This document shows, in pieces, positions 1 to 11,129 of a stretch of 64,000 nucleotides of DNA. The notes under the pieces were generated by a model, which was not told the DNA's origin, made no database searches, and saw only the letters and a program-made list of their open reading frames with translations. The translations under genes were made by a program, and so were the position numbers. The number at the start of each line of letters is the position of its first letter. Within the stretch, counting starts at the first letter, position 1. This DNA comes from Cladophialophora immunda. Taxonomy: Eukaryota; Ascomycota; Eurotiomycetes; Chaetothyriales; Herpotrichiellaceae. The stretch lies in contig NW_015622542.1 of NCBI RefSeq assembly GCF_000835495.1, positions 4,548,485 to 4,612,484 of the forward strand, written 5' to 3'.

Positions 1-300
1 TCCATCAGTCCAGACTGATATCCCCGCCCTATCTTTACACATTTCACTCGGTCGGTTGCAGACGACTTGCATATTACGGATCTGACATCGTTCATCCCGC
101 TCATTGAGGTATCACCGTCCTAGATATTGTCGATCTACGTTTTATGAATTGGCAGTCAGACCTAAAGCTGGAACAAGAGCCACTTTGAGATCAGGATAGT
201 GTACAGATCAGACGCACTTACGAAGGCTACGACTTTTACTCTATCGGTCCTGGTGATCACTTCAAGCTAGAAGGGAGACGACGTCCAAAGTTAGGACACC
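1..300. other. left-edge spacer, 5' flank of the GGCT-like gene
   Basis: I see no coding region here. It runs from the window edge to the ATG at 301 and presumably holds the promoter and leader of the gamma-glutamylcyclotransferase-like gene. No recognisable regulatory motif was found. Confidence 0.5.
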
Positions 301-1116
301 ATGTCTCCAGAGCAAGTCGTCCACCACCCCCACTCGACCTCGTCCAAGACGGGCACCTTCTACTTCGCCTACGGGTCCAACCTCTCGGCGTACCAAATGT
401 CGCTTCGGCTGCAGCACTCGCCCGCCTCGAGCGAACCCGTTGGAATCGCACGTCTGGACTCGCACGCCTGGATAATCTGTGAACGCGGGTACGCCAACGT
501 GGTTGCCCTTCCCGAGTCCAACGCCGCCTCGGACCACAACACTGTATGGGGTGTACTGTACAACATGCACCCTGTGGACGAGGCCCGGCTGGACATGTAC
601 GAGGGCCACAACGAGGCGAGGAACCCGATACCGGAAATCAACCCGGATCCGGAGACGCAGATAATCAAGCGGCACCTTCAGGGGGGTTGGGATTATAACA
701 AGCATTACCTGCCCATCACGGTAACGAAGTGGTTGAGGGATCCAACCGAGTACGGCATCAGCGTGTCCAACTCATTTCTGTCCTCTTCTCACATGGTTAA
801 CGGCACCGCCCATGAGCATACATTAGCATCGCACCCACCCACAACGATCCGAGCGCTAGTGTACGTCGACGAGTTCCGCACCACCCCCGGCAAAATCGTG
901 CAGGAGTACATCGGGCGGATGAACAGGGGAATCGACGAGTCGGTGCAGCTCGGTGTCCCGCACGGCTGGGTGAACAATATCATGAGGACATTCATCCCGG
1001 AGGGAATCTATGTCGATGAGGAAGGCTACGTTGGCACAGACGAGGGTTATGTCGAGGCAGAGGCGACAGAGGCGGACGACCATCTGAAGGAGAATATGCT
1101 CAAGAACATGAATTGA
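301..1116 (+). CDS. gamma-glutamylcyclotransferase-like (GGCT/AIG2 fold) protein
   Basis: Single-exon gene of 271 aa. Near the N-terminus (residues 20-27) it carries the FYFAYGSN motif, the glycine-rich YGSN loop that binds the gamma-glutamyl group in the GGCT fold. An acidic stretch with YEGHNEARNP follows where the family has its catalytic glutamate. Members release 5-oxoproline from gamma-glutamyl peptides or act in glutathione turnover; the fungal branch is mostly uncharacterised. No signal peptide or membrane segment is visible, so a cytosolic protein is expected. The C-terminal tail is acidic and of low complexity. The start at 301 lies 20 residues before the fold. The next gene, in the same direction, begins 680 bp downstream. 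Family assignment is good; the substrate is unknown. Confidence 0.8.
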   Translation: MSPEQVVHHPHSTSSKTGTFYFAYGSNLSAYQMSLRLQHSPASSEPVGIARLDSHAWIICERGYANVVALPESNAASDHNTVWGVLYNMHPVDEARLDMYEGHNEARNPIPEINPDPETQIIKRHLQGGWDYNKHYLPITVTKWLRDPTEYGISVSNSFLSSSHMVNGTAHEHTLASHPPTTIRALVYVDEFRTTPGKIVQEYIGRMNRGIDESVQLGVPHGWVNNIMRTFIPEGIYVDEEGYVGTDEGYVEAEATEADDHLKENMLKNMN

Positions 1117-1797
1117 GACGAGAGGGATATTTTTCCGCATAGCCACAACTGACGGAAGGAGTGGACAACGAACCTTCCTATGAGAGTTCATCCAGGCGCA
1201 GAATTTGGCTCTTTGTATAGACCATAGAAACCGTGTACTCTTACCCGCTCGCCCCGCGCCGAAGAATATCTGTCTGTGCTGTGGATCACATGGATCGAAG
1301 AAAGATGAAAGGAAGCAATCGACTTTGAGGCTGTCCTTGAGCCCAAGCGTCGAAACGTCTGTGGAGCTTTGGAGTCTGGGCGCTTCAGCACTGACCACCG
1401 AGCAAGTGCTAGCTGCGAGGGGAAGGTAGCCAGGCTAAGCCTCAACCGCAACTCGTTAAAGACTCTCCCCGCCTCGTAAACGACAAACCACAAATGTCGA
1501 CCCTCCAGGCAATGTGCAACCATATTATGAAAGCCTGATCATGGCGCTGCAAGCGACCCCAATCCGAAGCGCTGCGCCTCATCAGCGCCTCATCAGCCTC
1601 CAGCCTGGTCCTCTCTTTCATCCCCCCTTGACACTACGACCACCCTCCCAAAAGAAACTGTGCAACGGCTAAACCAATGACCTACGCTCGCTCCTCACAA
1701 CCGTGTCTGATAGCCTCACTGAGTCCCTCACGCGTTCACTCTCTCGAGGACGATCCTTTTCGTATATGGCATTGTTCCACAACTGAAAACGGCCGTT
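1117..1797. other. intergenic, between the GGCT-like gene and the NLR gene
   Basis: No supported gene. A short tandem (gcgcctcatcagcgcctcatcagcc-like copies near 1575-1597) is the only visible structure. The promoter of the NLR gene is presumably here. Confidence 0.5.
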
Positions 1798-4700
1798 ATG
1801 GCCCGCCCAACACACAATGAATATCACATCGGATGGATATGCGCCTTGAGCGTGGAGATGGTGGCAGCGACAGCAATGCTGGATGAAGACTATGGCATCG
1901 TCAAGGGAAAAAGTCGAGATCAAAACACTTACCATGCTGGACGTGTACACGATCACAATGTCGTTATTGCTGGTCTCCCTGCAGGCATTGACGGCCTTGT
2001 CGCGGCAGCACACGTGGCAAAAGATATGGTCAGGACATTTGAACATTTGAAGTTCATCATGTTGGTCGGTATCGGTGGAGGATTACCGGGCTCGGAGAAG
2101 GGCTTCGACATCAGGCTCGGCGATGTTGTTGTGGGCATCCCAAGCGGCACCAGCGGTGGCGTTGTACATTACGACAAGGGCAAGGCCACACATGGAGGTG
2201 CTTTCGAGCTCAAGGCCGCTCCCAATACGCCTCCATATGTGCTTTTGACTGCCATCACCGCGATACGAGCACAACCTTCAGATCGAGATCGACCGATGTT
2301 AAAGTACCTTTCCGACATGATCCATCGGTATCCGTGTTATGGTATCCCTAGCGAGCAAAAAGATCGCCTCTTTGACAGCAGGTACCCTCACCCCGAAGGT
2401 CAAAACAATTGCGAGCAATGTTTACCTCGCTATGAAATCATTCGTCAAAGTCGAACTACCACCGGCCCCCAGATCCATTATGGCATCGTGGCTTCTGGAA
2501 ATAAGGTGGTGAAAGACCCCCTTTTTCGAGACAACCTCCGGGCATCTTATGGTGCGTTATGTGTGGAGATGGAAGCTGCTGGCCTTGCGAATATTTCCCC
2601 GTTCCTGACGGTAAGGGGAATCTGTGACTACGCTGATTCTCACAAAAACGACGAATGGCATCCGTACGCTGCTGCAACAGCGGCAGCATGGACAAAAGAA
2701 CTCCTTCTATATGTCACAGCAGAGGAGCTCGACCGCGAACAAACGGTTAAAGGCATCGCAGGTAGGTCCTGACCTATACGATACTGCCAATGTTGAGAGT
2801 TCATTCTCTGTAATTGTACTTTTCCCAGTTGAAGACTTGCTATCTGCAGTGGATCTAATTCTTATTTACCAATAGGTTCCGATGAAGGCGAAGTCCAGCC
2901 GCTAAGAGAGCAGCTAAATAGCCATGAGACGAATTTTCAGAACACGGAATATCAGTCATGCCATCGCGCCTTCAAACTGAGTTCGTATGAAGAGCAGAAG
3001 AATGTCAACCCATCACGAGCTCCTGACACGTGCCTTTGGGTTCTAAGCAATCCCAAATACCGACAATGGCAGGAGAACAAGGCTGACGATGTATTGTGGG
3101 TATCGGCCGATCCAGGTTGCGGAAAATCTGTCCTCTCGAAATCCCTAATCGATCACGAATTACAGACGACAAAGCAAAGAATATGTTGTTACTTCTTTTT
3201 CAAGGAGAATCAGAATCAGGACAATCTGGCATCTGCATTTTGTGCTCTTCTGCACCAGCTATTCACAAGCCAGCCGCACCTTCTTGCACACGCAATACCT
3301 GCCTGGCGACGAAATGGTGACCAGTTGACGAAGGAAGTGGATGAACTATGGAGGATATTCCTCGCGGCCACTGCAGACACCAACTCCCGCGACGTCTTCT
3401 GCGTTTTAGACGCCCTTGATGAATGTCGGGATGTTGATCGGCCACGCCTGATCGACAAACTCGCTGTCTTCTTCGCAGATGCACAGACAACAAAACCTCG
3501 GACCCACTCACTGAAGATCCTGGTCACTAGTCGGCCGTATGATAGCATCCAGTTAAACTTCCAGCGCAGCATGAATGGATGTTGTACGTCAGTCCCGATA
3601 ATTCGCCTTCGAGGCGAAAATGAAAACAATGCAATCCGATCCGAGATTGACTTGGTCATTCGCCGCCGAGTTGCTGAGATGGCAGAAATTGTACCCTTGT
3701 CACTAAACGCGAGTGAGCTGCTGGTTTCAAAGCTATTGAGAATGCAAAACCGGACGTATCTATGGCTCTCTCTCGTCATTGATGGCATTTACGAAAACCT
3801 CAGAGATAGCTTACAGCATGATGAGGACTCGATTAACTCTATAATCGCAACACTCCCCGCGTCGGTGGACGACGCATACGAGAAGATTCTCAGCAAAGTG
3901 CGGACAAATCAGCGCGATATTGTGCGAACCATTTTCCATATCATAGTTGGTGCTCAGGAGCCCCTCAGTCTCGGCGAGATGTCTCTAGCCCTCGGTTACG
4001 CGACTTCAAAGGACGTTGACTCTTTGGACTCGGTTTTGGTCGAAAAGATCCGTCTTCAGAATCACATTCGAGAATGGTGCGGGCTATTCGTTTTCATTGA
4101 GCGGTCTAAGATCTACCTTGTCCACCAGACTGCCAAGGAGTTTCTAATCCGCCATTCAGAGATGGAATGTGGTGTCTGGAAACACTCACTAAGTTCCGCA
4201 GACACTGCGAGAACCTGGACGAAGATATACCTCCGTGCCATGTGTTGGCCCCCAGGAGTACTCCACCGAAGCGAATCAGGAGACCCAGAGGTCATGGTGG
4301 CAGCAAAGAGCTTGAAGCGCTATGCCAAGAAATCTTGGTACATTCATCTCCGAGACGCAAAGATGAATGGATTTGCTCCCTTGCACGACGAACTCTGCCT
4401 TCTGTGGGATCGACTGACTGCAGGAGCTCCCCTAGAATTATATTGGGAGCTCGGTTATGCAGCTCATCGCACTGTTGACCTGGAGACGATGCTGGATTTG
4501 TTGATTGAGGTAGTGGCCTATTTTCCTCCTCGCAGAAACCCCTGCAGAGTGATACTTTACTGTGCCGCTGCGGGAGGGCGCGCGGAGACTGTAAGAAAGA
4601 TACTTGAAATTGGTGCTGGCTTGAATTTGCCGGCCCTGGATGATTGGGATAGTGCAGTACAAGTTGCATCCGATCGCGGTGATGATGAGGTCTTGCGAAT

Positions 4701-5397
4701 TCTCCTCTCTACTGGCACCAAATTCAACTGCCGGAGAAAATGTCTCGACAATGCACTGCTGGTTGCCGCTCAATACGGTCGCGAACAGGTCGTACGGACT
4801 CTACTCGATGCCGGTGCGGATGTTAACTATCAGGGCGGGTATTATGGTAATGCTCTACAGGCCGCAGCTTTTTCCGGCCACGAACAGGTCGTACGCACTC
4901 TACTCCATACCGGTGCTAACATCAACCACCAGGGCGGGTATTATGGTAATGCACTACAGGCTGCAATCAAGGGTTGTCATGGGCAAGTCGTGCGAATTCT
5001 GCTTGAGGCCGGTGCCGATGTATGGGCAGAGGGTCGCTGCAAAAATGCATTCGAAGCGGCATCGATGCATCATGGGATGATGGATTTGATGCCCCATCCG
5101 AATCTATGGCCGGAGCAGGAAAGATCACTCGTTTTCAGGCTATGGTTTCTGAATTACCACCATGACGAGGCATTCTGGTTAAGTATCTCTTCAGACGTGG
5201 ATGAGGTCAAACAGATTATCAACAGCCAAGGGCCACCTTCCCTGCAATGGCACACCGACACGCTCGCCTCATTTAAATTCGCAAATTTCCCTCGTCAGTA
5301 TATCCGCCTCGGATTCCTGCGACGGCTCAAGGAAAAGGAGAGGAGTGCAGAGGCTCGGTCGATGATACCATCTATTCCGGGTCAGTGGGTAGATTGA
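1798..5397 (+). CDS. NLR-like protein: nucleoside phosphorylase domain, NACHT, ankyrin repeats
   Basis: Two exons, 1798-2761 and 2876-5397, joined in frame to give 1161 aa. The intron starts GTAGGT and ends AATAG; its removal joins G|GT and leaves no stop. Residues about 1-310 form a PNP/UDP-phosphorylase-type domain: YHIGWICAL start, VGIGGGLPG, CVEMEAAGL and VRGICDYADSHKND, so nucleosidase-type active-site motifs look intact. A NACHT module follows, with Walker A ADPGCGKS near residue 400 and Walker B FCVLDALDEC near 500. Residues about 880-1050 hold ankyrin repeats, two of which are almost identical over 99 bp. This architecture is known from fungal NLRs implicated in non-self recognition and regulated cell death; by analogy the NACHT oligomerises when the repeats sense a ligand. 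The role here is inferred. A HET-domain gene lies 3.7 kb downstream. Confidence 0.88.
4782..4979 (+). repeat. two near-identical 99-bp ankyrin-repeat units
   Basis: The run beginning cgaacaggtcgtacg at 4782 recurs at 4881, exactly 99 bp (33 codons) later. Within the units the string cagggcgggtattatggtaa is identical in both copies. The repeat stays in frame inside the ankyrin region of the NLR gene. High internal identity of this kind is a feature of repeat domains that recombine in fungal NLRs. Confidence 0.8.
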
Positions 5398-5984
5398 ATC
5401 CCCGTTCTGGCTCCGTCATACTCGGTCCTCATCGTAATACATGGTGTCTGTTATATGCCTGTCTAGATAATACAAAGATGGACCATAGACCGGTATTTTG
5501 CACCCCGCAAAGGCATTGCAAGCACGTCCATAATTTACATGCTCTGCGATGTGGAAAACTTCGCATCCAACATCCTATCATCGCGCTGGGTCATGCTCTG
5601 CGTGGAAAAGGTCTATAGAGTCTACCCCATCCATTCCCGCATATTACATTCTTACCGAGTACTTATGGCGGATATGCCACGGCACGTCACGAAGGACATA
5701 TAAGAATGTAACACGACGCGGTGACCGGCCGGTCCCGTAGGCTCCCTACCTAGATTGGTATGCAGGGCTGGGGTTACGGTGGCTCCTTCAATGTTCAAGA
5801 AAATAGTGGAAAGGCGTCGATTAACAAAGTCTGTCTGTCTGTGCACAGGTCGAGATAGCCTCGCCACTAGCCAATTGAACCGTGTCCTTCTCGTCCATCC
5901 GTTTCCAAAGTCAAACTCATTCCGTCAGTCATCGGCCACTCAGCCGGCCTCGCCATGCGTTGGAGATTACCTATGTAGCGCAAC
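5398..5984. other. intergenic between convergent genes
   Basis: 3' flanks of the NLR gene (+) and of the coiled-coil gene (-) meet here. No gene, RNA or repeat was recognised. Confidence 0.5.
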
Positions 5985-8771
5985 TCAGAAAGCAAGCCGT
6001 CCCGGCGCGCTCGCTTGGCTGATCTCCCTGCGCGCATTCTCCTTTCCGACTGCTTGGAACAGCCCGCTGCTTCCATTCAACACCCCAGGGCGGGGCTTCG
6101 TCGGACTCCTTGTGCCATTTACTCCTTTGCCATGGCCTTCAACAGAGCGTTTGAGATTGACGCTCCTGGCTCGATCTCTCCGTGCCCGAATCTGTGCCAG
6201 CGCCGCCTCCCTTGAGATCGGAGTCCCAGGGACGTTGGAGAGCATTGCTGAGCTTGCGAGCGAGGTCACTCTAGATTGTGCCTGGGGAATTGGTTCTCTG
6301 CCTGGATCCGAGTCCAGTCTGATGTTCAGGACTTCGGTTTGAGCGTGATCGTATCCGTTTCGATTCGAACGGTGCTCCGGGCTGAACACATCATCTGCGT
6401 CAACCGCTTCTCTAAGAGGCACTCGTGTCGTGGTCGTTGTGGTTGTAGTTGTAGCAGCACTCGACTCCGGACTTCTTGCATGACCGGGAACTTGCGCTTG
6501 AGCTTGACCCTGAACATGAGCCTGCGTCTGCGCATGTTGAGCCAGATTATGCATCGACCTCGAATGCTTGTGCAAGGGCGTCACGGGAAACAAAGTGCTC
6601 GCTGCGGGAGAAGCCGAAGAGTCTTTTACAAATGTAGATTGTGCGTCTCCATCATCGTGGTGAGACATGACTGAGGCCACCAAAGGTGACTGGCCCCGAA
6701 GATTCGGTTTTGATTGTGCTCGCCTGTGCAGGCTACCGCGGGAGGGCGAGTCTTTGAGTGCGATTTTTGTGGTAGTGGTCGTGACTGATGGCGTGAAGGC
6801 AGTGTTCCGTTCCTTCGTGAGAGTTCGCACGCTTTCACGCTGAAAAGACCTGACTGAGCGTGGTGAATCCGGCACTAGTCGGATAGGGGAGTCGACAGTC
6901 AAGATACCCAGCGCCGTAGACGGTCGTCTTGGAGGCGCTTGTTTTGGTGGCGAGAGGTCAAAGAGGTCTTGGTCAAGCACTGCCGACGCACTCTCAGTAT
7001 GTCGAAGTGGCGGAGCTGCAGTCCCAATGCCAGCATTGCTTGTGATAGATGTTGAAAAAGAGAATGGTTGTGACCCTGTTGCTGGCTCAACCAAAACTTG
7101 CGTGATTTCCTCCAACTGGGCCGTCGCGTCCGGTGTAGTGGTGCTCGAGTCCAACTCCATGGGGTCTGGGTCCGGGAGGGGCACTTCGATAGCTTCTTCG
7201 AGAACCAGAGGTTCTTCTGATGTCTTGTCCATCAACTCTGGCGTCGGGTCAGGTGGAAGTCTGGCTGGCTCACTCTCTATTGATGGAGGTTCTGCTTTCG
7301 GCTTATTCTGAGCAGGCATGTCTTTGCCTGTGAGTGGCTGTTCCGCAAATCTCTTGTGACTTTCTTCAAGAACCGGCCTTTTCTCCTCATCATTCGAGAG
7401 CTTCCTCTTTTTTGATGCGCGCTGCTGCTGCATCTTTGCATCATAAACTTGATCGTGAACAAAGCGCTCGCCGTTTGATTCAGCCAGTCGACACGGACAT
7501 GCCTTGAACTGGCACTGCATATGCATGAAATGAATCAAATCCGAGTCTTCCTCATGCTTCTTCCGTGCCCAAGCGAGCTCTTGCTTGAGAAACTCGACTT
7601 CTTCTTCGGGAGTGATCTTCTCTCCTCCTAGCTGCTTGTCGTAGTAATCCAATCGAGATATCGCAGCAGCGAAGTCGGGCATTTTGAAGGGGACCAGACG
7701 GGCAGGGCCTCCAGATATCGTATGACTCGTTGACGCTGAGGGTGGTATCATCCGAAACTGGGAGACAGACTGAATATCGCTCTCGCTATCCGAATGATGC
7801 GGAGATCGAACCTTTTCTTTTCCCTGGAATGCCTTTCCCTCCTCCTGTTTCACCGGGGTTTCGGTCCCTGCGCCATCATTTTGAGCCTCTCGCGACTCAG
7901 TCTGAACACCCTTCTCCAGAGACGCATTCTTTTCGACAACCGTTGCTTTTGCCTCCAACAAGGCCGCGTCCCTCTCCTTTTCCACAGCTTTCAGCCGGTC
8001 CCTAAGCTGATCCATCTCGCCCACCATTCCTGCCAGCGCGTAAGCCCTCTCGAAACTCTCCTGACGACTCTTCTCCTTCTCCGTCTTCTCGTGCTGTATC
8101 TCGGCCTGGCATTTCTTCAACTCGGCCCTCACTTCTTGCAGATCCTGCCGCGCCTCCACGACGGCCAATTCAGCGCGGTACGTCTCCTTGCGACACCGCT
8201 TGATTTCTTTCGTGTAGGACTCCTGGTCTCGACCTCTCTTCTCCTTGTCGGCCTGCAGTTCTTCCAGGAGATCCTCGACGCGTTGTGAGAGCATCCTCTC
8301 CCTTTTCTTCTTGGAGGCCAGCTCTTCCTTGGCCCGCTCGAGCTCGGCGTTCAGACTGGCGAGACTTGCCTGTGCTTCCTCGTATCCCATGACCGCCCGC
8401 TGCAGAGCATTGTTGGTATTAAGATTATGATTAGGGGTGCCACTGCAGTTATCCGGGAGTCCGGCCCCGAGCCTTCTGGGCCGAGTAGGTGACGATTGAA
8501 CGCTGGTGTTTGCCGCCAAGTTGTTCAGGAAAGCGACTTTGGACTGAACGTCCGACGTGAAGGAGTCACGGGTGCTGGGTCGATCGTGCTCAACAAGGTA
8601 GCTGTGTAGAGAGGGCGATTGAGGGATGCGTTGTTGATTGATGCGCTCCGGCGAGAGCTGGTGCAGAGGCGCAGGAGGGCATTTGAGCGGGTTCGGACTG
8701 ACGTGGGGATTATGATTTTCCATATTGTCGTCGTCGACAAGGATAGCCGCATCCATGAGTTTAGAAGCCAT
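5985..8771 (-). CDS. large coiled-coil protein with a conserved Cys-containing segment, function unknown
   Basis: Single uninterrupted frame of 928 aa read leftwards from the ATG at 8771. The N-terminal ~120 residues are Pro/Ser-rich, with a stretch around residue 75 reading STRDSFTSDVQSKVAFL. A long charged coiled coil covers roughly residues 130-280. Another helical segment near 370-440 ends in a Cys-rich piece (MHMQCQFKACPCR). The remainder is disordered, Ser/Pro/Thr-rich, with a run of nine threonines and Gln/Ala repeats. The layout suits a scaffold, for example of spindle pole or septation machinery, but I do not recognise the family with confidence and assign no function. Position, uniform coding character and lack of stops make the gene itself secure. 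Confidence 0.8.
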   Translation of the reverse strand: MASKLMDAAILVDDDNMENHNPHVSPNPLKCPPAPLHQLSPERINQQRIPQSPSLHSYLVEHDRPSTRDSFTSDVQSKVAFLNNLAANTSVQSSPTRPRRLGAGLPDNCSGTPNHNLNTNNALQRAVMGYEEAQASLASLNAELERAKEELASKKKRERMLSQRVEDLLEELQADKEKRGRDQESYTKEIKRCRKETYRAELAVVEARQDLQEVRAELKKCQAEIQHEKTEKEKSRQESFERAYALAGMVGEMDQLRDRLKAVEKERDAALLEAKATVVEKNASLEKGVQTESREAQNDGAGTETPVKQEEGKAFQGKEKVRSPHHSDSESDIQSVSQFRMIPPSASTSHTISGGPARLVPFKMPDFAAAISRLDYYDKQLGGEKITPEEEVEFLKQELAWARKKHEEDSDLIHFMHMQCQFKACPCRLAESNGERFVHDQVYDAKMQQQRASKKRKLSNDEEKRPVLEESHKRFAEQPLTGKDMPAQNKPKAEPPSIESEPARLPPDPTPELMDKTSEEPLVLEEAIEVPLPDPDPMELDSSTTTPDATAQLEEITQVLVEPATGSQPFSFSTSITSNAGIGTAAPPLRHTESASAVLDQDLFDLSPPKQAPPRRPSTALGILTVDSPIRLVPDSPRSVRSFQRESVRTLTKERNTAFTPSVTTTTTKIALKDSPSRGSLHRRAQSKPNLRGQSPLVASVMSHHDDGDAQSTFVKDSSASPAASTLFPVTPLHKHSRSMHNLAQHAQTQAHVQGQAQAQVPGHARSPESSAATTTTTTTTTRVPLREAVDADDVFSPEHRSNRNGYDHAQTEVLNIRLDSDPGREPIPQAQSRVTSLASSAMLSNVPGTPISREAALAQIRARRDRARSVNLKRSVEGHGKGVNGTRSPTKPRPGVLNGSSGLFQAVGKENARREISQASAPGRLAF

Positions 8772-9054
8772 CAGAGGAAAGTCACTGTCATAAGGCTTTC
8801 ATGGTTTCAATTGACGTAGTACTGCAAGGGTTGCGTGCTGCTGTGTGAGAGGCACTGTAGGCAGAGTTGCCATGTCCTTGGGATTCTTTTGTTTACACCC
8901 CAAAACGGGAATCCAATCTTGGCTATCGGCACGTGATCTGCTTAGTCATGCACTCGTTGCTGGTCGTTACTGGCCTCGTGCGGGTCGCAGCCTTGTCAGG
9001 AACCAAATGGCGGTTCAGGTCCATGATGCTTCGTTCTAAATCAAAGAATCTATC
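8772..9054. other. promoter region of the coiled-coil gene and 3' flank of the HET gene
   Basis: A 283-bp spacer between two leftward genes. It holds no recognisable gene or motif. Confidence 0.45.
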
Positions 9055-11129
9055 TTACACAAGAATAATTGTTCGTTCAACAAATTCATCACGCTCGCCT
9101 GCATCCATCATCTCGAATATTTCTCCCCTCATGACGCCTTGGATGTACGACTCCCCCACAAGCACGTGTTGCCCAGAGGTAGAGCCCTGCCCACGATCGG
9201 CTGATACCCTGCGAATAACAAATGGCACATTCGCTCCCCTAAATACACAGCATTCATCACCTATCTTGGTTGTCATATGACCGATTCCATAGTAGCCCTT
9301 TGATGTTCTGAAGAATCGCCGGTTATGTAAGGCTCTGCGCTGGTTGCTGCCGACGTAGGTCAGGGCTTCGAGTTCGAGGGATCTTGGAGACTCTTGTCCT
9401 TCCTGACCCTTGGGGTTGGGGTCGGCCTCTGTCGATGACAATAGATTTCTTTCATGGTCGTTGCTGTCTTCACCGTGGACTATTTCCCTGTACGCCCGAT
9501 AGATGGCGTGGTGAAGGCTGGGATTGTCTTCAGCGGGCCCTTCGTCAGCTGCCCGTCCAGCTGCGATCGTGAGGCTGAAGGCATATTCTCGATCGCGATG
9601 GCTGCTGCCATAAATAGTGTTGCCAGGGTCGTGTTCCAACTCTTGCCACAACTTCTGCAACGGCGTCTCCTTCTTCTGACGTTCCAGCAGAAGTTCTTCC
9701 GAATCGAATACCCTAGAGGTCCACTCGATAGTATCCAGGATCACGCCTGTGACGCGTAACGACGACTCGGACCTGGAGACCTCGAATTGAAATTGTGCAG
9801 ATTTGGATCCACCAGCTCGATACCACATTTCCGGATATCCCAGCCAATACACACGCCAGCCTTCGTCCCAACGTGGAACCCAGGATGCTCGCCGACCGCA
9901 AAGTGAGGAGGAATCCGTAGTGTGGTCAATGCAAGTAAGTACAGTCCACGGATACGGGTCATTCTCCAAGATTGCCTCCGCCGTGTTGAGATAGACCTGG
10001 TCGACAGACAAGTTGTAGTTGGCGACCACCAGTCTTTTCTCCTTTGCAGCACCGCAAGCTGTACTCGGATGACTGAGGAAGGCATACACACGGTCCCTCT
10101 GGTCGGTAGCCTTGTAGGATCGTCCATCATTCAGAATGTTAATAAAGCTCACTTTACACTCGTTACTACTCAAAGTCTTGGACATTGGCAACTCATATCT
10201 CCAGGATATGTCATTTTCGTAAGTCCGCCAGAGATCGTCGAATAAGTCCCAGAACATACCGGATTTGACAGTTCCCATGTGTGAGGCGACATCAACGCGT
10301 GACGCGACGATAAGCATCAATTCCACGAGGTAAGCCCAGTTCATAGTTACGTTGCCGTAGAGCAAGACTGCGGATCGAGCCAGGCCGACTTCCTGGAGCA
10401 CCCAGACTCGGGAAAACCACTCTGAATCCATCAGTCGGCGAACCATATCCCACTTGCGCATATCTGAGCAAATTTTCCCATTCTCCCGGGTAACCGGGGG
10501 AAAAACATTTACGTCTCCATAGTCAGAGACCATCTCTGCAAGGAAAATGGCCGTGTCCTGTATCAGCGAGAAGCACTCCTTTGCTTCTTGATTGAGGTCT
10601 GGGCCAATCCATACGAGAACTCTTGCGGCGCTCGCGTAGATTCGACCCATTTGTTGGACCTACCACTTAATGTTAGAATGGAGAGCTTTGAAAACAATAC
10701 AACCCCATTGTCCTGCCAGGATCGGCTCACCTGTCGAGATCTCTCGTCCTGGTCTTCCTGGTTGATACACACGGCATCCACCCAGAGGAACCTGGTGTTT
10801 CTGTCATGGCGAATGTGATTCAACGCACAGGCCAGGTTCTCCCGAATGGGCAGCGTAGCACCATCACAGTTGATGTTCTTCCCCACTTGTGATCCAAGAT
10901 CATCCCCCCAGACATAAGATAGAGCCTCGAACCCCAGCCTGGCAGCGTCCTCGATTTCCCAAATTTGAAGACTGCACGAAAGAGCATCGCTTGGGAATCC
11001 TGGGTGAAGCACCAAAACCCTCAGCCAGCCTTCGACGGGCAAGGGTGTGTAGTTGTACACCAGGTCACGAGAGGGCGACCCTCTCGCCCGCAGGATGAGC
11101 GAGAGGTCTGGAATGGTGATTGTTGACAT
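9055..11129 (-). CDS. heterokaryon-incompatibility (HET) domain protein
   Basis: Two exons, 11129-10731 and 10659-9055, with a 71-nt intron (GTGAGC...GGTAG), giving 667 aa. The HET domain shows its usual blocks: FEALSYVWGD near residue 67, then LWVDAVCINQEDQDERSRQV continuing across the splice junction into QQMGRIYASAARVLVWIG. A long C-terminal region follows with a late block (GDECCVFRGANVPFVIRR) typical of fungal HET proteins. HET domains trigger growth arrest or cell death after fusion of unlike hyphae, but most genomic copies have no tested role. An ATG lies 24 codons upstream in frame at 11201; I chose 11129 because the conserved part begins soon after it. The NLR gene at 1798-5397 is a possible functional relative. 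Confidence 0.88.
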
